Shown piece after piece: positions 18,637 through 26,765 of a DNA stretch of 31,230 nucleotides. Location of the stretch: the IMG/VR virus record IMGVR_UViG_3300021389_000095, positions 1 to 31,230 of that record; one strand, written 5' to 3'. A program made the translations under genes and the position numbers. The stretch's first letter is position 1. The number at the start of each line of letters is the position of its first letter. This stretch comes from a virus. The notes under the pieces are model-generated. The model had not been told where the DNA came from. It ran no database searches and saw only the letters and a program-made list of their open reading frames with translations.

Positions 18637-19217
18637 TAAGATCAGCTTATGCAGTACCGTTTTGGTATTCAAAAACAGACAGGTTATCCGATGAAGCCTG
18701 TGATCAAATAATAAAACTCGGAAAAGAAAATGGATTAGATGAAGCAGGAATCTATGGCGCAACAACAAATAAAAAAGTCGATAACAAAAAGACTAGAGTT
18801 ACAAATGTGTCATGGTTTCCGCAAGGACACTTTTTAGAAACAATGCTTCAAGGGTATGCTACATTAGCAAACTTAGAGGCATGGAACTTTATTATAACAG
18901 GTAAAGAAACTATACAGTTTGGTGAGTATAAAAGAGGAGGACATTACGGATGGCATACAGATTCATCTTTAAATTCAGCAGTGCCTTTTCGAAAATTATC
19001 TATTACAGTAAACCTATCTCATCCAAAAGATTATGAAGGTGGTAACTTTGAAATAAAAAATCCACAAGGGCAAGAACTAAAGATGCCTTTGGGGCAGTTG
19101 AGAAAAAGAGGAACAGTAATTATTTTTCCTTCCTTCCTACAACATAGAGTTACCGAAGTAAAAAGAGGGACACGATACTCACTCGTTCAGTGGTATAATG
19201 GTCCCGAGTTTAAATAG
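18633..19217 (+). CDS. 2-oxoglutarate/Fe(II)-dependent oxygenase (prolyl-4-hydroxylase-like)
   Basis: A 194-aa protein with the double-stranded beta-helix facial triad: H108 and D110 in HYGWHTDSS, and H171 in QHRVTEV. R181 in GTRYSLVQW is positioned to bind the 2-oxoglutarate C5 carboxylate. The strands SITVNLSHP, GGNFEIK and GTVIIFPSFLQHR are characteristic of the P4Hc/PKHD family. Phage members are common in marine myoviruses; substrates are mostly unknown, but protein prolyl residues or nucleobases are possible. Gene position inside the replication cluster would fit a DNA- or replication-linked substrate; that is inference. The triad is complete, so an active enzyme is likely. Confidence 0.9.
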   Translation: MIRSAYAVPFWYSKTDRLSDEACDQIIKLGKENGLDEAGIYGATTNKKVDNKKTRVTNVSWFPQGHFLETMLQGYATLANLEAWNFIITGKETIQFGEYKRGGHYGWHTDSSLNSAVPFRKLSITVNLSHPKDYEGGNFEIKNPQGQELKMPLGQLRKRGTVIIFPSFLQHRVTEVKRGTRYSLVQWYNGPEFK

Positions 19218-19225
19218 GAGATAAC

Positions 19226-19885
19226 ATGGCAAATCATGTATATTTTAATATAGATGTATCTACAAATCTTACTGACGAACAGTGGAGCGAATCTTTTCTA
19301 GAAAAAGAAGTCACTCGCCAGTGGGGAGATAACGAACCCTACCAAATAATGGAGTTTGTAGAACTAGAAAATCAACCATTTATGCAAAGTGCAAAACCTA
19401 AGTTTGATAAAGACGGGCATCTTGAAGATAGTTGGAACTGGTATGTAGATAATGTTGGTGCAAAGTGGTGTAATGTTGACGAAGCCAGCAACGGGTACAT
19501 AACAGGTTACTCGGCTTGGAGTCCTCCATATAATATGGCGCAGAATGTTGCAAACTATATAGCAGAAACGTATGGAGAAACAGTGTACATAAAAATGACT
19601 TATGAAGATGAGTTTCGAAACTTTATCGGAGTATATCATATTGAAACTCTGTTAGACGAAGATGGCAAACATTTTCTTGATGATAATGACAATTATCAAG
19701 AGGATGGCGATATCACTTGTGTTATGGAAGAAGTCCTCGGCGAAGGCTATGCAGACAATGATGAATTTGAGTGGCACGAGCCTTGTACAAATTTACTAAC
19801 AGGAGAGGAGATTTATCCTTACGAGTATCTCGATGAAGTTGTGTACAACTTTTTCGAGACTGGCGACTTAGTACCACTGGACTAA
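19226..19885 (+). CDS. Api92/YubB (DUF1281)-like ferredoxin-fold protein (219 aa)
   Basis: GGAGAT precedes ATG 19226. The N-terminus MANHVYFNIDVS is typical of this family's first strand. The diagnostic region NWYVDNVGAKWCNVDEA, then GYITGYSAWSPPYNMAQNV, parallels the W...(G)xKW....(F)xTAWSPP motif of YubB/Api92 proteins of phages and plasmids. The C-terminal part is very acidic (LDEDGKHFLDDNDNYQEDGD). Function is not established; such proteins are often near antirestriction or DNA-processing genes. Family call is moderate. Adjacent to the helicase, with zero spacing. Confidence 0.6.
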   Translation: MANHVYFNIDVSTNLTDEQWSESFLEKEVTRQWGDNEPYQIMEFVELENQPFMQSAKPKFDKDGHLEDSWNWYVDNVGAKWCNVDEASNGYITGYSAWSPPYNMAQNVANYIAETYGETVYIKMTYEDEFRNFIGVYHIETLLDEDGKHFLDDNDNYQEDGDITCVMEEVLGEGYADNDEFEWHEPCTNLLTGEEIYPYEYLDEVVYNFFETGDLVPLD

Positions 19886-21163
19886 ATGAAAGCAGTTCTT
19901 TCCAATCGCATTTACCTAGAGTGCACTAACGAATATCAGTCGTTTCTCGATGAAGAACTGACATATTCGATACCACCTCGAAGACCAACTGATCCGCCTA
20001 TCATCATTAAGAATATGGGCGTAATTAGATCAGGTTTGGTTTCCATACCGATTGGAAGAACGGATCTTATACCAGAGGATTACGAAATAAAGGATAAGCG
20101 GAATGATATACCAATCAAACCCTTTGACTTTAAGTTCACTTTACGAGACTCTCAACAGTCCGTATATGACGAAGTTCAAGACAGTTGTATAATCAACGCT
20201 TGGGTAAGCTGGGGTAAGACATTCACTGCGTTAGCAATCGCAAATAAATTGCAACAAAAGACACTCATTGTTACTCATACATTAGCATTAAGAGGACAGT
20301 GGGAAAAAGAAGTACAAAAAGTCTTCGGGGTCACGGCGGGTGTGATTGGCTCAGGAAAGTTTGACATGAACAAGGAAATTGTCGTTGGAAATGTACAAAC
20401 TTTATACCGAAATATCGACAAAATCGTAGGAGAGTTCGGTACAATTATATTGGATGAGATGCACCATGTATCTTCACCAACTTTTACACGCATCGTGGAC
20501 GCTTCGAAGGCACGCTACAAAATAGGACTGACTGGAACAATGCAGAGAAAGGATGGAAGACATGTAGTCTTTCGTGATTACTTTTCAAATACTGTATTTA
20601 AACCGCCCAAAGAGAACTATCTTACTCCACGAGTTGACATAGTACACTCGGGGATTCGCTTTATGGATGGCAATGTTGATTGGGCAAATCGAATCAACGC
20701 ACTTGCGTATGATTGGGAATACCAAAATACAATGGCAATGCTTGCAGCGAGTTATGCCGCAAAAGGGCACAAGGTGTTACTTGTAGCGGATAGAGTAGAT
20801 TTTCTAAAGAGTTGTGCAAGACTTGTGGGAGATAACGCAATCTGCGTAACAGGAGATGTTCCTCACGAAGAACGTGGCAAACTGATAAAACAAATCTTTT
20901 CTGATAAAGATATACTGTTTGGAACACAAAGTATATTTTCAGAGGGTATTAGTGTTGATTGCCTAAGTTGTCTTATTTTGGGAACACCCGTAAACAATGA
21001 GCCTTTGCTCACACAGTTAATCGGGCGTGTTATAAGAATGAATGAGGGAAAGCTGCAACCTGTGATAGTAGATATCAATCTAGAAGGTCGTACAGCTAGA
21101 AAGCAGGCATCTGCGAGAAGGGGATACTACATGCGACAAGGGTATGAAGTATCAGATATATAG
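19886..21163 (+). CDS. uvsW: SF2 DNA helicase, UvsW-like (425 aa)
   Basis: Starts directly after the previous stop. The helicase motifs run in order: Q-like region RDSQQSVYDEV, motif I AWVSWGKTFTA (fits [AG]x4GK[ST]), motif Ia VTHTLALRGQW, motif II DEMHH, motif III-like GLTGTMQRKDG, FGTQSIFSEGISVD and motif VI QLIGRVIRMN. The N-terminal 90 residues are the extra domain seen in UvsW-type enzymes. Role by family: branched-DNA unwinding, fork regression and the switch from origin- to recombination-dependent replication. Likely partners are SbcCD (22743-25488) and the resolvase at 25481. UvsW is a better fit than a UvrB/RecG type because of length and the DExH/QxxGRxxR set. Confidence 0.85.
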   Translation: MKAVLSNRIYLECTNEYQSFLDEELTYSIPPRRPTDPPIIIKNMGVIRSGLVSIPIGRTDLIPEDYEIKDKRNDIPIKPFDFKFTLRDSQQSVYDEVQDSCIINAWVSWGKTFTALAIANKLQQKTLIVTHTLALRGQWEKEVQKVFGVTAGVIGSGKFDMNKEIVVGNVQTLYRNIDKIVGEFGTIILDEMHHVSSPTFTRIVDASKARYKIGLTGTMQRKDGRHVVFRDYFSNTVFKPPKENYLTPRVDIVHSGIRFMDGNVDWANRINALAYDWEYQNTMAMLAASYAAKGHKVLLVADRVDFLKSCARLVGDNAICVTGDVPHEERGKLIKQIFSDKDILFGTQSIFSEGISVDCLSCLILGTPVNNEPLLTQLIGRVIRMNEGKLQPVIVDINLEGRTARKQASARRGYYMRQGYEVSDI

Positions 21164-21169
21164 GAGTGA

Positions 21170-21208
21170 AAAATAGTACTTGACACGAGGTCAAGAATTT
21201 GTTATAAT
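21170..21208 (+). promoter_or_regulatory. Promoter P5 (sigma-70-like)
   Basis: AAAATAGTAC (21170-21179), -35 TTGACA (21180-21185), 17-bp spacer, -10 TATAAT (21203-21208) within TATAATAT. The predicted start (near 21215) is a few bases inside the downstream ORF, whose ATG at 21209 overlaps the TATAATATG. Drives the SSB-peroxiredoxin-SbcCD-RNR block. Confidence 0.88.
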
Positions 21209-21616
21209 ATGTTATTCTATAATTGGGAAAAAGTAAAAAAGGAAAGCAATGGGAGTGTCAAAGATATTATGACAATCCTTCATATACTTACCTATAAACT
21301 TCCACCAGTGAATAGACATGATAGAATATATAAGTTTTGGACTAAAAGTTTTCATGGACATAGTTTCCTAGTAAACCCCGAGGCATTATTCATTCAGCGT
21401 AGGAGATATTCAGATGCAGAGATTGTGCAGTATGCAGGTATCGCATCATTGCGTAATTATTTTGAATATCAAAAAACAAAAGATACCAGATTAGACCTCC
21501 TCCACTTTACAGGGGATGAGGACAGTATTAAAAACAATAGATTACTACGAATAGAGGGATATTATATACACTTTCTATTTGAAGAAATCACTTTAAAGGA
21601 ACTAAAATGGCAATAA
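21209..21616 (+). CDS. Conserved marine-phage hypothetical protein (135 aa)
   Basis: Contains FYNWEKVKKESNGSVKDI, then TYKLPPVNRHDRIYKFW, SFHGHSFLVNPEALF, EIVQYAGIASLRNYFEY and NRLLRIEGYYIHFLFEE. These are blocks I recall from T4-like cyanophage hypotheticals, where the N-terminal YNW region is also conserved. The start is awkward: ATG 21209 lies on the -10 extension of P5, so an RNA from P5 would begin inside the ORF. The next in-frame ATG is 21269, after GGGAG at 21251-21255. Either the long form comes from read-through RNA or the short form from P5. Overlaps the next gene by ten bases. Confidence 0.65.
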   Translation: MLFYNWEKVKKESNGSVKDIMTILHILTYKLPPVNRHDRIYKFWTKSFHGHSFLVNPEALFIQRRRYSDAEIVQYAGIASLRNYFEYQKTKDTRLDLLHFTGDEDSIKNNRLLRIEGYYIHFLFEEITLKELKWQ

Positions 21617-22233
21617 AATTTAATCAAGCTAAGGGCGAAGCCCAAAAAAATAAAATCGACAGTTATCAATATGTCGAAGGCGACAACATGGTAAGAATGG
21701 TTGGGGATATGCTTCCTCGCTATGTTTACTGGTTGAAAGGCGAAAACGGTAAGAATTTACCATTCGAGTGTCTATCATTCGATAGAGACGCAGAAGCATT
21801 TACCAATGTAGAGAAAGACTGGGTAAGAGAATATCATCCAGAATTGAAATGCGGTTGGGCATATGCGATTCAATGTATCCACGATGGAAAAGTCAAAGTA
21901 CTAAACTTAAAGAAAAAATTACTCGAGCAGATAATGGTTGCAGCAGAAGATCTTGGCGATCCAACTGACCCTGAAACTGGCTGGGATGTTTACTTTAAGA
22001 GAGTAAAAACTGGACCGATGGCTTATAATGTTGAGTATCAACTACAAGCTCTGAAGTGCAAACCAAGAGCCTTGACTGAAGATGAGCAAGCATTAGTTGC
22101 TGAACTTAAGTCAATGGACGAAGTACTTACTCGACCAACCCCCGATGCACAGAAAGAACTTCTCGACAGATTAAGAGAAGGAGCATCAAACGAACCTGAT
22201 GAAACAGTCACAGACGAGTTTGATATCAAATAG
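21607..22233 (+). CDS. Putative single-stranded DNA-binding protein (208 aa)
   Basis: Starts MAIKFNQAKGEAQKNK. A central domain has CGWAYAIQCI, KVKVLNLKKKLLEQIM, AAEDLGDPTDPETGWDVYF and KTGPMAYNVEYQLQAL, beta strands like an OB-type SSB found in marine phages. The C-terminal tail is acidic and ends DETVTDEFDIK, as in gp32/SSB proteins that dock partners through an acidic tip. No gp32 zinc Cys set is seen. Position ahead of peroxiredoxin and SbcCD, and the expected need for an SSB with this replisome, support the call. No other SSB candidate except the PC4-like protein at 7444 is in the window. Confidence 0.65.
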   Translation: MAIKFNQAKGEAQKNKIDSYQYVEGDNMVRMVGDMLPRYVYWLKGENGKNLPFECLSFDRDAEAFTNVEKDWVREYHPELKCGWAYAIQCIHDGKVKVLNLKKKLLEQIMVAAEDLGDPTDPETGWDVYFKRVKTGPMAYNVEYQLQALKCKPRALTEDEQALVAELKSMDEVLTRPTPDAQKELLDRLREGASNEPDETVTDEFDIK

Positions 22234-22242
22234 GAGTAGATT

Positions 22243-22746
22243 ATGTTAACAGTAGGCAACGATTTTCCGAACTTGCACATGCAAGGAGTAAATGAAGAAA
22301 ACGAAATTATTGATGTAGATGTATTATTGAACGAATGGTCAGTAGTATACTTCTATCCAAAAGATTTCACCTTTATTTGCCCAACAGAAATATCAGAAAT
22401 GGACAAGTTATGTAGCGAAGCTGATGTTATTGGTGTAAGCGGAGATAACGAATTTTGTAAATTAGCATGGAAGAAAGATAATTCTCTTATCAGAGACATT
22501 AATCATATTCTTGCAGCAGATTGCGGTCTTACGCTTTCTCGAAAACTAGGAATAGTAGACGAAGAAAATGGAGTATGTTATCGAGCAACTTTTATAATCG
22601 ATCCCGAAGGGGTAATACAACATGTATCAGTAAATGCATTAGATACAGGAAGAAATGCAGACGAAGTTTTACGAACACTACAAGCTTTAAAAGCTGGTGG
22701 TCTTACAGGTTGTTCTTGGACACCAGGAGACGAATTCGTAGGATGA
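22243..22746 (+). CDS. Peroxiredoxin, AhpC/Prx1-type 2-Cys
   Basis: A 167-aa thioredoxin-fold peroxidase with AGGAG before ATG 22243. Peroxidatic Cys46 lies in DFTFICPTEI, with the Pro-x-x-x-Thr-x-x-Cys surroundings (YPKDFTFIC); the numbering equals that of E. coli AhpC. The catalytic Arg is probably in YRATFIID. A resolving-Cys candidate, C157, is in TGCSWTPGDE, followed by a shortened tail (E. coli AhpC is 187 aa). Role: reduction of H2O2 and organic peroxides in the cytoplasm, regenerated by AhpF, thioredoxin or glutaredoxin. The phage encodes a glutaredoxin at 8746-8979. No reductase partner is present. Four-base overlap with the sbcD-like gene, so it is probably translated with the recombination operon. 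Confidence 0.92.
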   Translation: MLTVGNDFPNLHMQGVNEENEIIDVDVLLNEWSVVYFYPKDFTFICPTEISEMDKLCSEADVIGVSGDNEFCKLAWKKDNSLIRDINHILAADCGLTLSRKLGIVDEENGVCYRATFIIDPEGVIQHVSVNALDTGRNADEVLRTLQALKAGGLTGCSWTPGDEFVG

Positions 22747-23705
22747 TTCTATTCACTGCAGATTGGCATATTAAACTTGGACAAAAGAATGTACCTGTAG
22801 CTTGGGCGTGCTCACGCTACAAGTTATTCTTTGAACAGATTTATGATCTTGAAAAAGATATTGATTTGCACATCATTGGTGGGGACTTATTCGATAGAGT
22901 CCCCAGCATGGATGAACTTACACTTTACTTTGACTTTGTAAAGGGCGTCAGTGTTAGAACTATCATTTATGATGGTAACCATGAAGCAACAAGAAAACAC
23001 AAAACTTTCTTTACAAACTTAAAAAAAGTTACAACAGAACTCAATCCTCTAGTAAAAGTGATTGATGAAACAACATATGGGGAAATGGTTCCTCATGATT
23101 ATGCAATATTACCCTATACAGATTTACATAAAAAGAAAAGTATAGAAGATATTGATGCGGATATATTATTTACTCATGTTCGTGGTGAGATACCACCTCA
23201 TGTACAACCTGAAGTAGATTTAGATCGTTTTGACAAGTTCAAAGTAGTATTCTCAGGTGATTTACATGCACATAGTAATACACAAAGAAATATAGTATAT
23301 CCTGGCAGTCCTATGACTACAAGTTTTCATAGAAAGAATGTGGAAACTGGATACTTATTAATAGATAATAAGGACTGGAGTTGGACATGGCATAAATTTA
23401 ATTTACCACAATTAATTCGTAAAACAGTTACAGATCCTAGTGAAATGATTCAAACAGAGTGGGATCATACAATATATGAAATTGAAGGAGATGTATCTGA
23501 TCTAAGTAATATCAAAAATAGTGAATTACTTGATAAAAAAGTTATAAAAAGAAAAACAGAGGCAACTCTAATATTAGGTCAAGACATGACAATCGAAGAA
23601 GAATTAGGCGAGTACCTAAGCTATATATTAGAGTTAGATGAAAGTAAAACAAAAAATATATTAGGAGTGTTTAGTGATTACGCTAAAGAAGCTGGAGTGG
23701 AGTAA
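22743..23705 (+). CDS. sbcD: SbcD/gp47-like recombination nuclease subunit
   Basis: A 320-aa calcineurin-like phosphoesterase starting at ATG 22743 (ATGA overlap with peroxiredoxin); an in-frame upstream extension to 22521 is a shadow of the peroxiredoxin gene. Metal-binding motifs run in order: FTADWHIKLG (D7, H9), IIGGDLFDR, DGNHE, LFTHVRGE and SGDLHAHSN. With SbcC it forms an Mre11-Rad50-type complex that resects DNA ends and opens hairpins; T4 gp47 is the model. The C-terminal 100 residues probably bind the ATPase. Overlaps sbcC by 32 bases. Confidence 0.9.
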   Translation: MILFTADWHIKLGQKNVPVAWACSRYKLFFEQIYDLEKDIDLHIIGGDLFDRVPSMDELTLYFDFVKGVSVRTIIYDGNHEATRKHKTFFTNLKKVTTELNPLVKVIDETTYGEMVPHDYAILPYTDLHKKKSIEDIDADILFTHVRGEIPPHVQPEVDLDRFDKFKVVFSGDLHAHSNTQRNIVYPGSPMTTSFHRKNVETGYLLIDNKDWSWTWHKFNLPQLIRKTVTDPSEMIQTEWDHTIYEIEGDVSDLSNIKNSELLDKKVIKRKTEATLILGQDMTIEEELGEYLSYILELDESKTKNILGVFSDYAKEAGVE

Positions 23706-25488
23706 TTGTTTTAGTTATGGTTCGGATAATATACTTGACTTAAATGACAGTATAGTTACTCAGCTAGTCGGAACAAATGGAACAGGAAAAAGTTCAATCC
23801 CGTTAATACTTGAAGAAGTATTATTCAATAAAAATTCCAAAGGAATTAAAAAAGCAGATATACCAAATCGTGAAGTCAATAATGGCTATGATATAGCTTT
23901 GTCTTTTTCTGTGAATGATGATGAGTACTTAATTGATGTTGTTAGACGCACAAATATAAAAGTAAAATTATATAAGAATGAAGAAGATATATCAAGTCAT
24001 ACAGCAACTGCAACATATAAAACGCTAGAAGCAATTATTGGAATTGACTTCAAAACATTCTCGCAGATAGTATATCAGAATACTAATGCCAGTTTGCAGT
24101 TTTTGACAGCTACAGACACAAATCGTAAGAAATTTTTGATCGATCTACTACAGTTAGATAACTATGTAAAATTCTTTGAAGTTTTCAAGGAATTATCACG
24201 AAATTTAGCTGGAGACGTTTCTCGCATACAAGGGAAAATTGACACAATCGATAAGTGGTTATCAGATAATTATTTGGAAGATACATCACTACTTTCAAAA
24301 ATGGAATTACCATTTTACTCGGAAGAAGATGAAGAAACTCTGCGTTCTTTACAAATAGAATTTGAAAATATCTCTGAAATTACGAAAAAAATTAACCAAA
24401 ATAATTTATACAAAAGCCAGTTGGAGTCTATAGATTTAGGACTTGCGAAAGAGTACGTTTCTGAAAATGAATGGCAAGACACAGAACATCTACTTCAACA
24501 GATTGGAGAAATAAAATCACAAGGTAGTCAAGAAGTCCGTATGATCAAAAAGTATACTGACTTGTTAGATGTAGATGATGCAGGCTGTCCTACTTGTGGT
24601 CAAGAAATAGACCTCGCATTTATAGAACAAGAGTTAAAAAAACACCAAGAAACAAAAGAGGAATATACAGCTCAACTAGAGTTAGTAAATGATAATCTTG
24701 GAGAGATAAATAAAGCAAATCTTCTACTCAAAGAAATGCAACAGAAGATTAGTAACTGGGAAGAAATATACAGACAAATAGACCACAGTCTTCCCACTGA
24801 AGTACCAAACGATACAGAGTTAACAGAAAAGATAACAAAACTTAAAACTCGTATTCGAGAAAGACAAAGTAGAGTTGAAGAAGTAATTGCAGAAAACGAA
24901 AGAATAGAAAGACATAATACAAGACTTGCAATTATTGAAGAACAACAAACAGATTTTGAAGAACAACATAAAAGTTTAACTACTGATATAACAGAAGTAG
25001 AAGATAAACTTGGTCATGTTGAAATTTTAAAGAAAGCATTTAGTACTAATGGACTACTTGCTTATAAGATTGAGAACTTAGTAAAAGATCTCGAAGAATT
25101 AACAAATGAATACCTCGCAGAGTTATCAGATGGCAGATTTAGTTTACAATTTGTAGTATTAAATGACAAACTAAATGTAGAAATAGATGACAATGGTAAA
25201 ACAGTAGATATCTTAGCTTTGAGTGCTGGAGAGTTGGCACGAGTTAACACATCTACTCTTTTAGCAATTCGTAAATTGATGAGTAGTATTTCTAAGTCTA
25301 GAATTAATGTATTATTTCTTGACGAAGTTACAAATGTACTCGACGAGGGCGGAAAAGAAAGATTAGTAGAAATTCTACTGAGAGAGGAAAATTTGAATAC
25401 TTATATAGTATCACATGGTTGGACACACCCACTATTGTCCAAAATAGACATAATCAAAGAACAGAAAATTAGTCGACTCGATGGTTAA
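23674..25488 (+). CDS. sbcC: SbcC/gp46-like SMC-type ATPase
   Basis: A GTG start at 23674, with GGAG upstream, inside the sbcD 3' end. A 604-aa protein: N-terminal nucleotide-binding half with Walker A GTNGTGKSS (33-41), coiled coil, zinc hook CPTCGQ (C305, C308), second coiled coil, and C-terminal half with ABC signature LSAGELARV (about 516) and Walker B NVLFLDEVTNVLDEGG. The coiled coil is short, as in T4 gp46 (560 aa). Role: ATP-driven gating of the gp47 nuclease during recombination-dependent replication. Overlaps the resolvase-like gene by eight bases. Confidence 0.93.
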   Translation: MITLKKLEWSNCFSYGSDNILDLNDSIVTQLVGTNGTGKSSIPLILEEVLFNKNSKGIKKADIPNREVNNGYDIALSFSVNDDEYLIDVVRRTNIKVKLYKNEEDISSHTATATYKTLEAIIGIDFKTFSQIVYQNTNASLQFLTATDTNRKKFLIDLLQLDNYVKFFEVFKELSRNLAGDVSRIQGKIDTIDKWLSDNYLEDTSLLSKMELPFYSEEDEETLRSLQIEFENISEITKKINQNNLYKSQLESIDLGLAKEYVSENEWQDTEHLLQQIGEIKSQGSQEVRMIKKYTDLLDVDDAGCPTCGQEIDLAFIEQELKKHQETKEEYTAQLELVNDNLGEINKANLLLKEMQQKISNWEEIYRQIDHSLPTEVPNDTELTEKITKLKTRIRERQSRVEEVIAENERIERHNTRLAIIEEQQTDFEEQHKSLTTDITEVEDKLGHVEILKKAFSTNGLLAYKIENLVKDLEELTNEYLAELSDGRFSLQFVVLNDKLNVEIDDNGKTVDILALSAGELARVNTSTLLAIRKLMSSISKSRINVLFLDEVTNVLDEGGKERLVEILLREENLNTYIVSHGWTHPLLSKIDIIKEQKISRLDG

Positions 25489-25972
25489 TCCTAGACAGAA
25501 AGGCAATCGAGGCGAGCAGCAAGTTATATCTATGATGGATAGACTTACTGATGAATCATGGACACAGACACCTGGATCTGGTAGTGGGAAAATAAAAGGT
25601 GATCTCATGGTTCAAGACAAACACAATCTTTTTACTGTAGAAGTTAAGTTCTACAAAGAGTGTGGTTTCAATAGTAAAATTTACACACAGAAAAGTAATA
25701 ATCTTTTTAAGTGGTGGAGTAAACTATGTAAACAAGCACAACAAATGGAACAAGAACCCTTACTTATTTTTCGAGAGAATCATGGTAAGTTCTTTGCTGC
25801 AACAGTAAGAGAACCAAAAAATACATTGCAGTATATGCACATTGCCTGGCTGGGTGCATATATACTTATTGCAGAACACTGGCTAGAAAAAGAGGAGATA
25901 CAGTTTACAAATGGCAATCACATTCTCAGACCTTGGGAACCCAGCCCCGACTGGCAACTTGCTGATAGTTGA
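25481..25972 (+). CDS. PD-(D/E)XK nuclease, Holliday-junction-resolvase-like (163 aa)
   Basis: The N-terminus VNPRQKGNRGEQQVISMM carries the GxRGE Glu typical of archaeal Hjc and RecB-like nucleases. GSGSGKIKGDLMVQ (the D of PD) and FTVEVKFYK (ExK) follow, completing the active site. The C-terminal part is Trp-rich (WWSKLCKQAQQM, PWEPSPDW). Role inferred: junction or branched-DNA cleavage together with UvsW and SbcCD; sequence alone cannot separate a resolvase from a repair nuclease. Its last 62 bases also encode the start of the exonuclease gene in another frame. Confidence 0.8.
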   Translation: MVNPRQKGNRGEQQVISMMDRLTDESWTQTPGSGSGKIKGDLMVQDKHNLFTVEVKFYKECGFNSKIYTQKSNNLFKWWSKLCKQAQQMEQEPLLIFRENHGKFFAATVREPKNTLQYMHIAWLGAYILIAEHWLEKEEIQFTNGNHILRPWEPSPDWQLADS

Positions 25973-26765
25973 TGGACTGAATATTGCATTTAGATGGAAA
26001 CATCAAGGTGTAACAGACTTCAAGTATGACTATGTTAGAACAGTAGAAAGTCTAGCAAAGTCTTATAATGCAGGTACTATAGTTATTACGGCTGATGGTG
26101 GGAGTTCTTATAGAAAAGAAATATTCCCAGAATACAAGGCAAACAGAAAAGAAAAATATGCAGAACAAACTCCTCAAGAAGAAAAAGAGTTTGCAATGTT
26201 TATGGCAGAGTTTAGTAATACTCTAACATTACTCAAAGAAAAATATCCAGTATTTCAATTCAAGGGAGTTGAAGCTGATGATATTGCAGCATACATTAGT
26301 ATGAATCTTGATAAGTATGGATTAGACGAATGTTGGATGATTTCATCTGATAAAGATTGGGACTTGCTTATCAATGATAAAGTTTCTCGTTTTAGTACAG
26401 TTACTAGAAAAGAAACAACAGTACATAATTGGGACGAACATTATGATTTTGAGATCCCCGATTATATTACATTCAAATGTCTGACTGGCGACAAGGGGGA
26501 CAATGTTCCAGGAATACCTGGAATCGGTCCAAAGCGTGCAGTACAGCTAATGGAACAATATGGAGACGTTTTTGATATCTACAATGCCTGTCCTATCGAT
26601 GGAAAGTATAAATATATTCAGAATCTTAACGAAAATGCAGAACAACTTCTGACAAACGTTGAACTTATGGATTTAATTACTTACTCGGAGACAGCTATCG
26701 GAGAAGAAAACACAGAGGTTATTAACACAACTTTATTAAGGCACTTAGATGAAAATAGATTATAG
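25911..26765 (+). CDS. 5'-3' exonuclease / flap endonuclease (FEN/PIN-like)
   Basis: A 284-aa homologue of T4 RNase H/T5 D15-type nucleases. Conserved metal ligands: LLIVDGLNIAFRWKH, TADGGSSYRKEIFPEYKANR, GVEADDIAAY and ISSDKDWDLL. The helix-3-turn-helix GDKGDNVPGIPGIGPKRAVQ follows. Role: removal of RNA primers and 5' flaps, the activity missing from the phage PolA. The ATG at 25911 lies 62 bases inside the previous gene, and the N-terminal AITFSDLGNPAPTG looks like a conserved start, so the overlap is likely real. Overlaps nrdA by 17 bases. Confidence 0.92.
   Translation: MAITFSDLGNPAPTGNLLIVDGLNIAFRWKHQGVTDFKYDYVRTVESLAKSYNAGTIVITADGGSSYRKEIFPEYKANRKEKYAEQTPQEEKEFAMFMAEFSNTLTLLKEKYPVFQFKGVEADDIAAYISMNLDKYGLDECWMISSDKDWDLLINDKVSRFSTVTRKETTVHNWDEHYDFEIPDYITFKCLTGDKGDNVPGIPGIGPKRAVQLMEQYGDVFDIYNACPIDGKYKYIQNLNENAEQLLTNVELMDLITYSETAIGEENTEVINTTLLRHLDENRL

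Noticed and set aside
19886-21163. Degenerate Walker A in the UvsW-like helicase
   Set aside because: AWVSWGKT looks odd but satisfies [AG]x4GK[ST], and all other SF2 motifs are intact, so inactivity is not supported.
22521-22742. N-terminal extension of the SbcD frame
   Set aside because: It lies wholly inside the peroxiredoxin gene, is Arg/Ser-rich nonsense-like sequence, and the conserved MILFTADWH start is at 22743.
23725-23760. ATACTTGACTTAA near the sbcC start as a promoter
   Set aside because: The nearest -10-like sequence (TATAGT) is only about 11 bp away and the upstream motif is missing.
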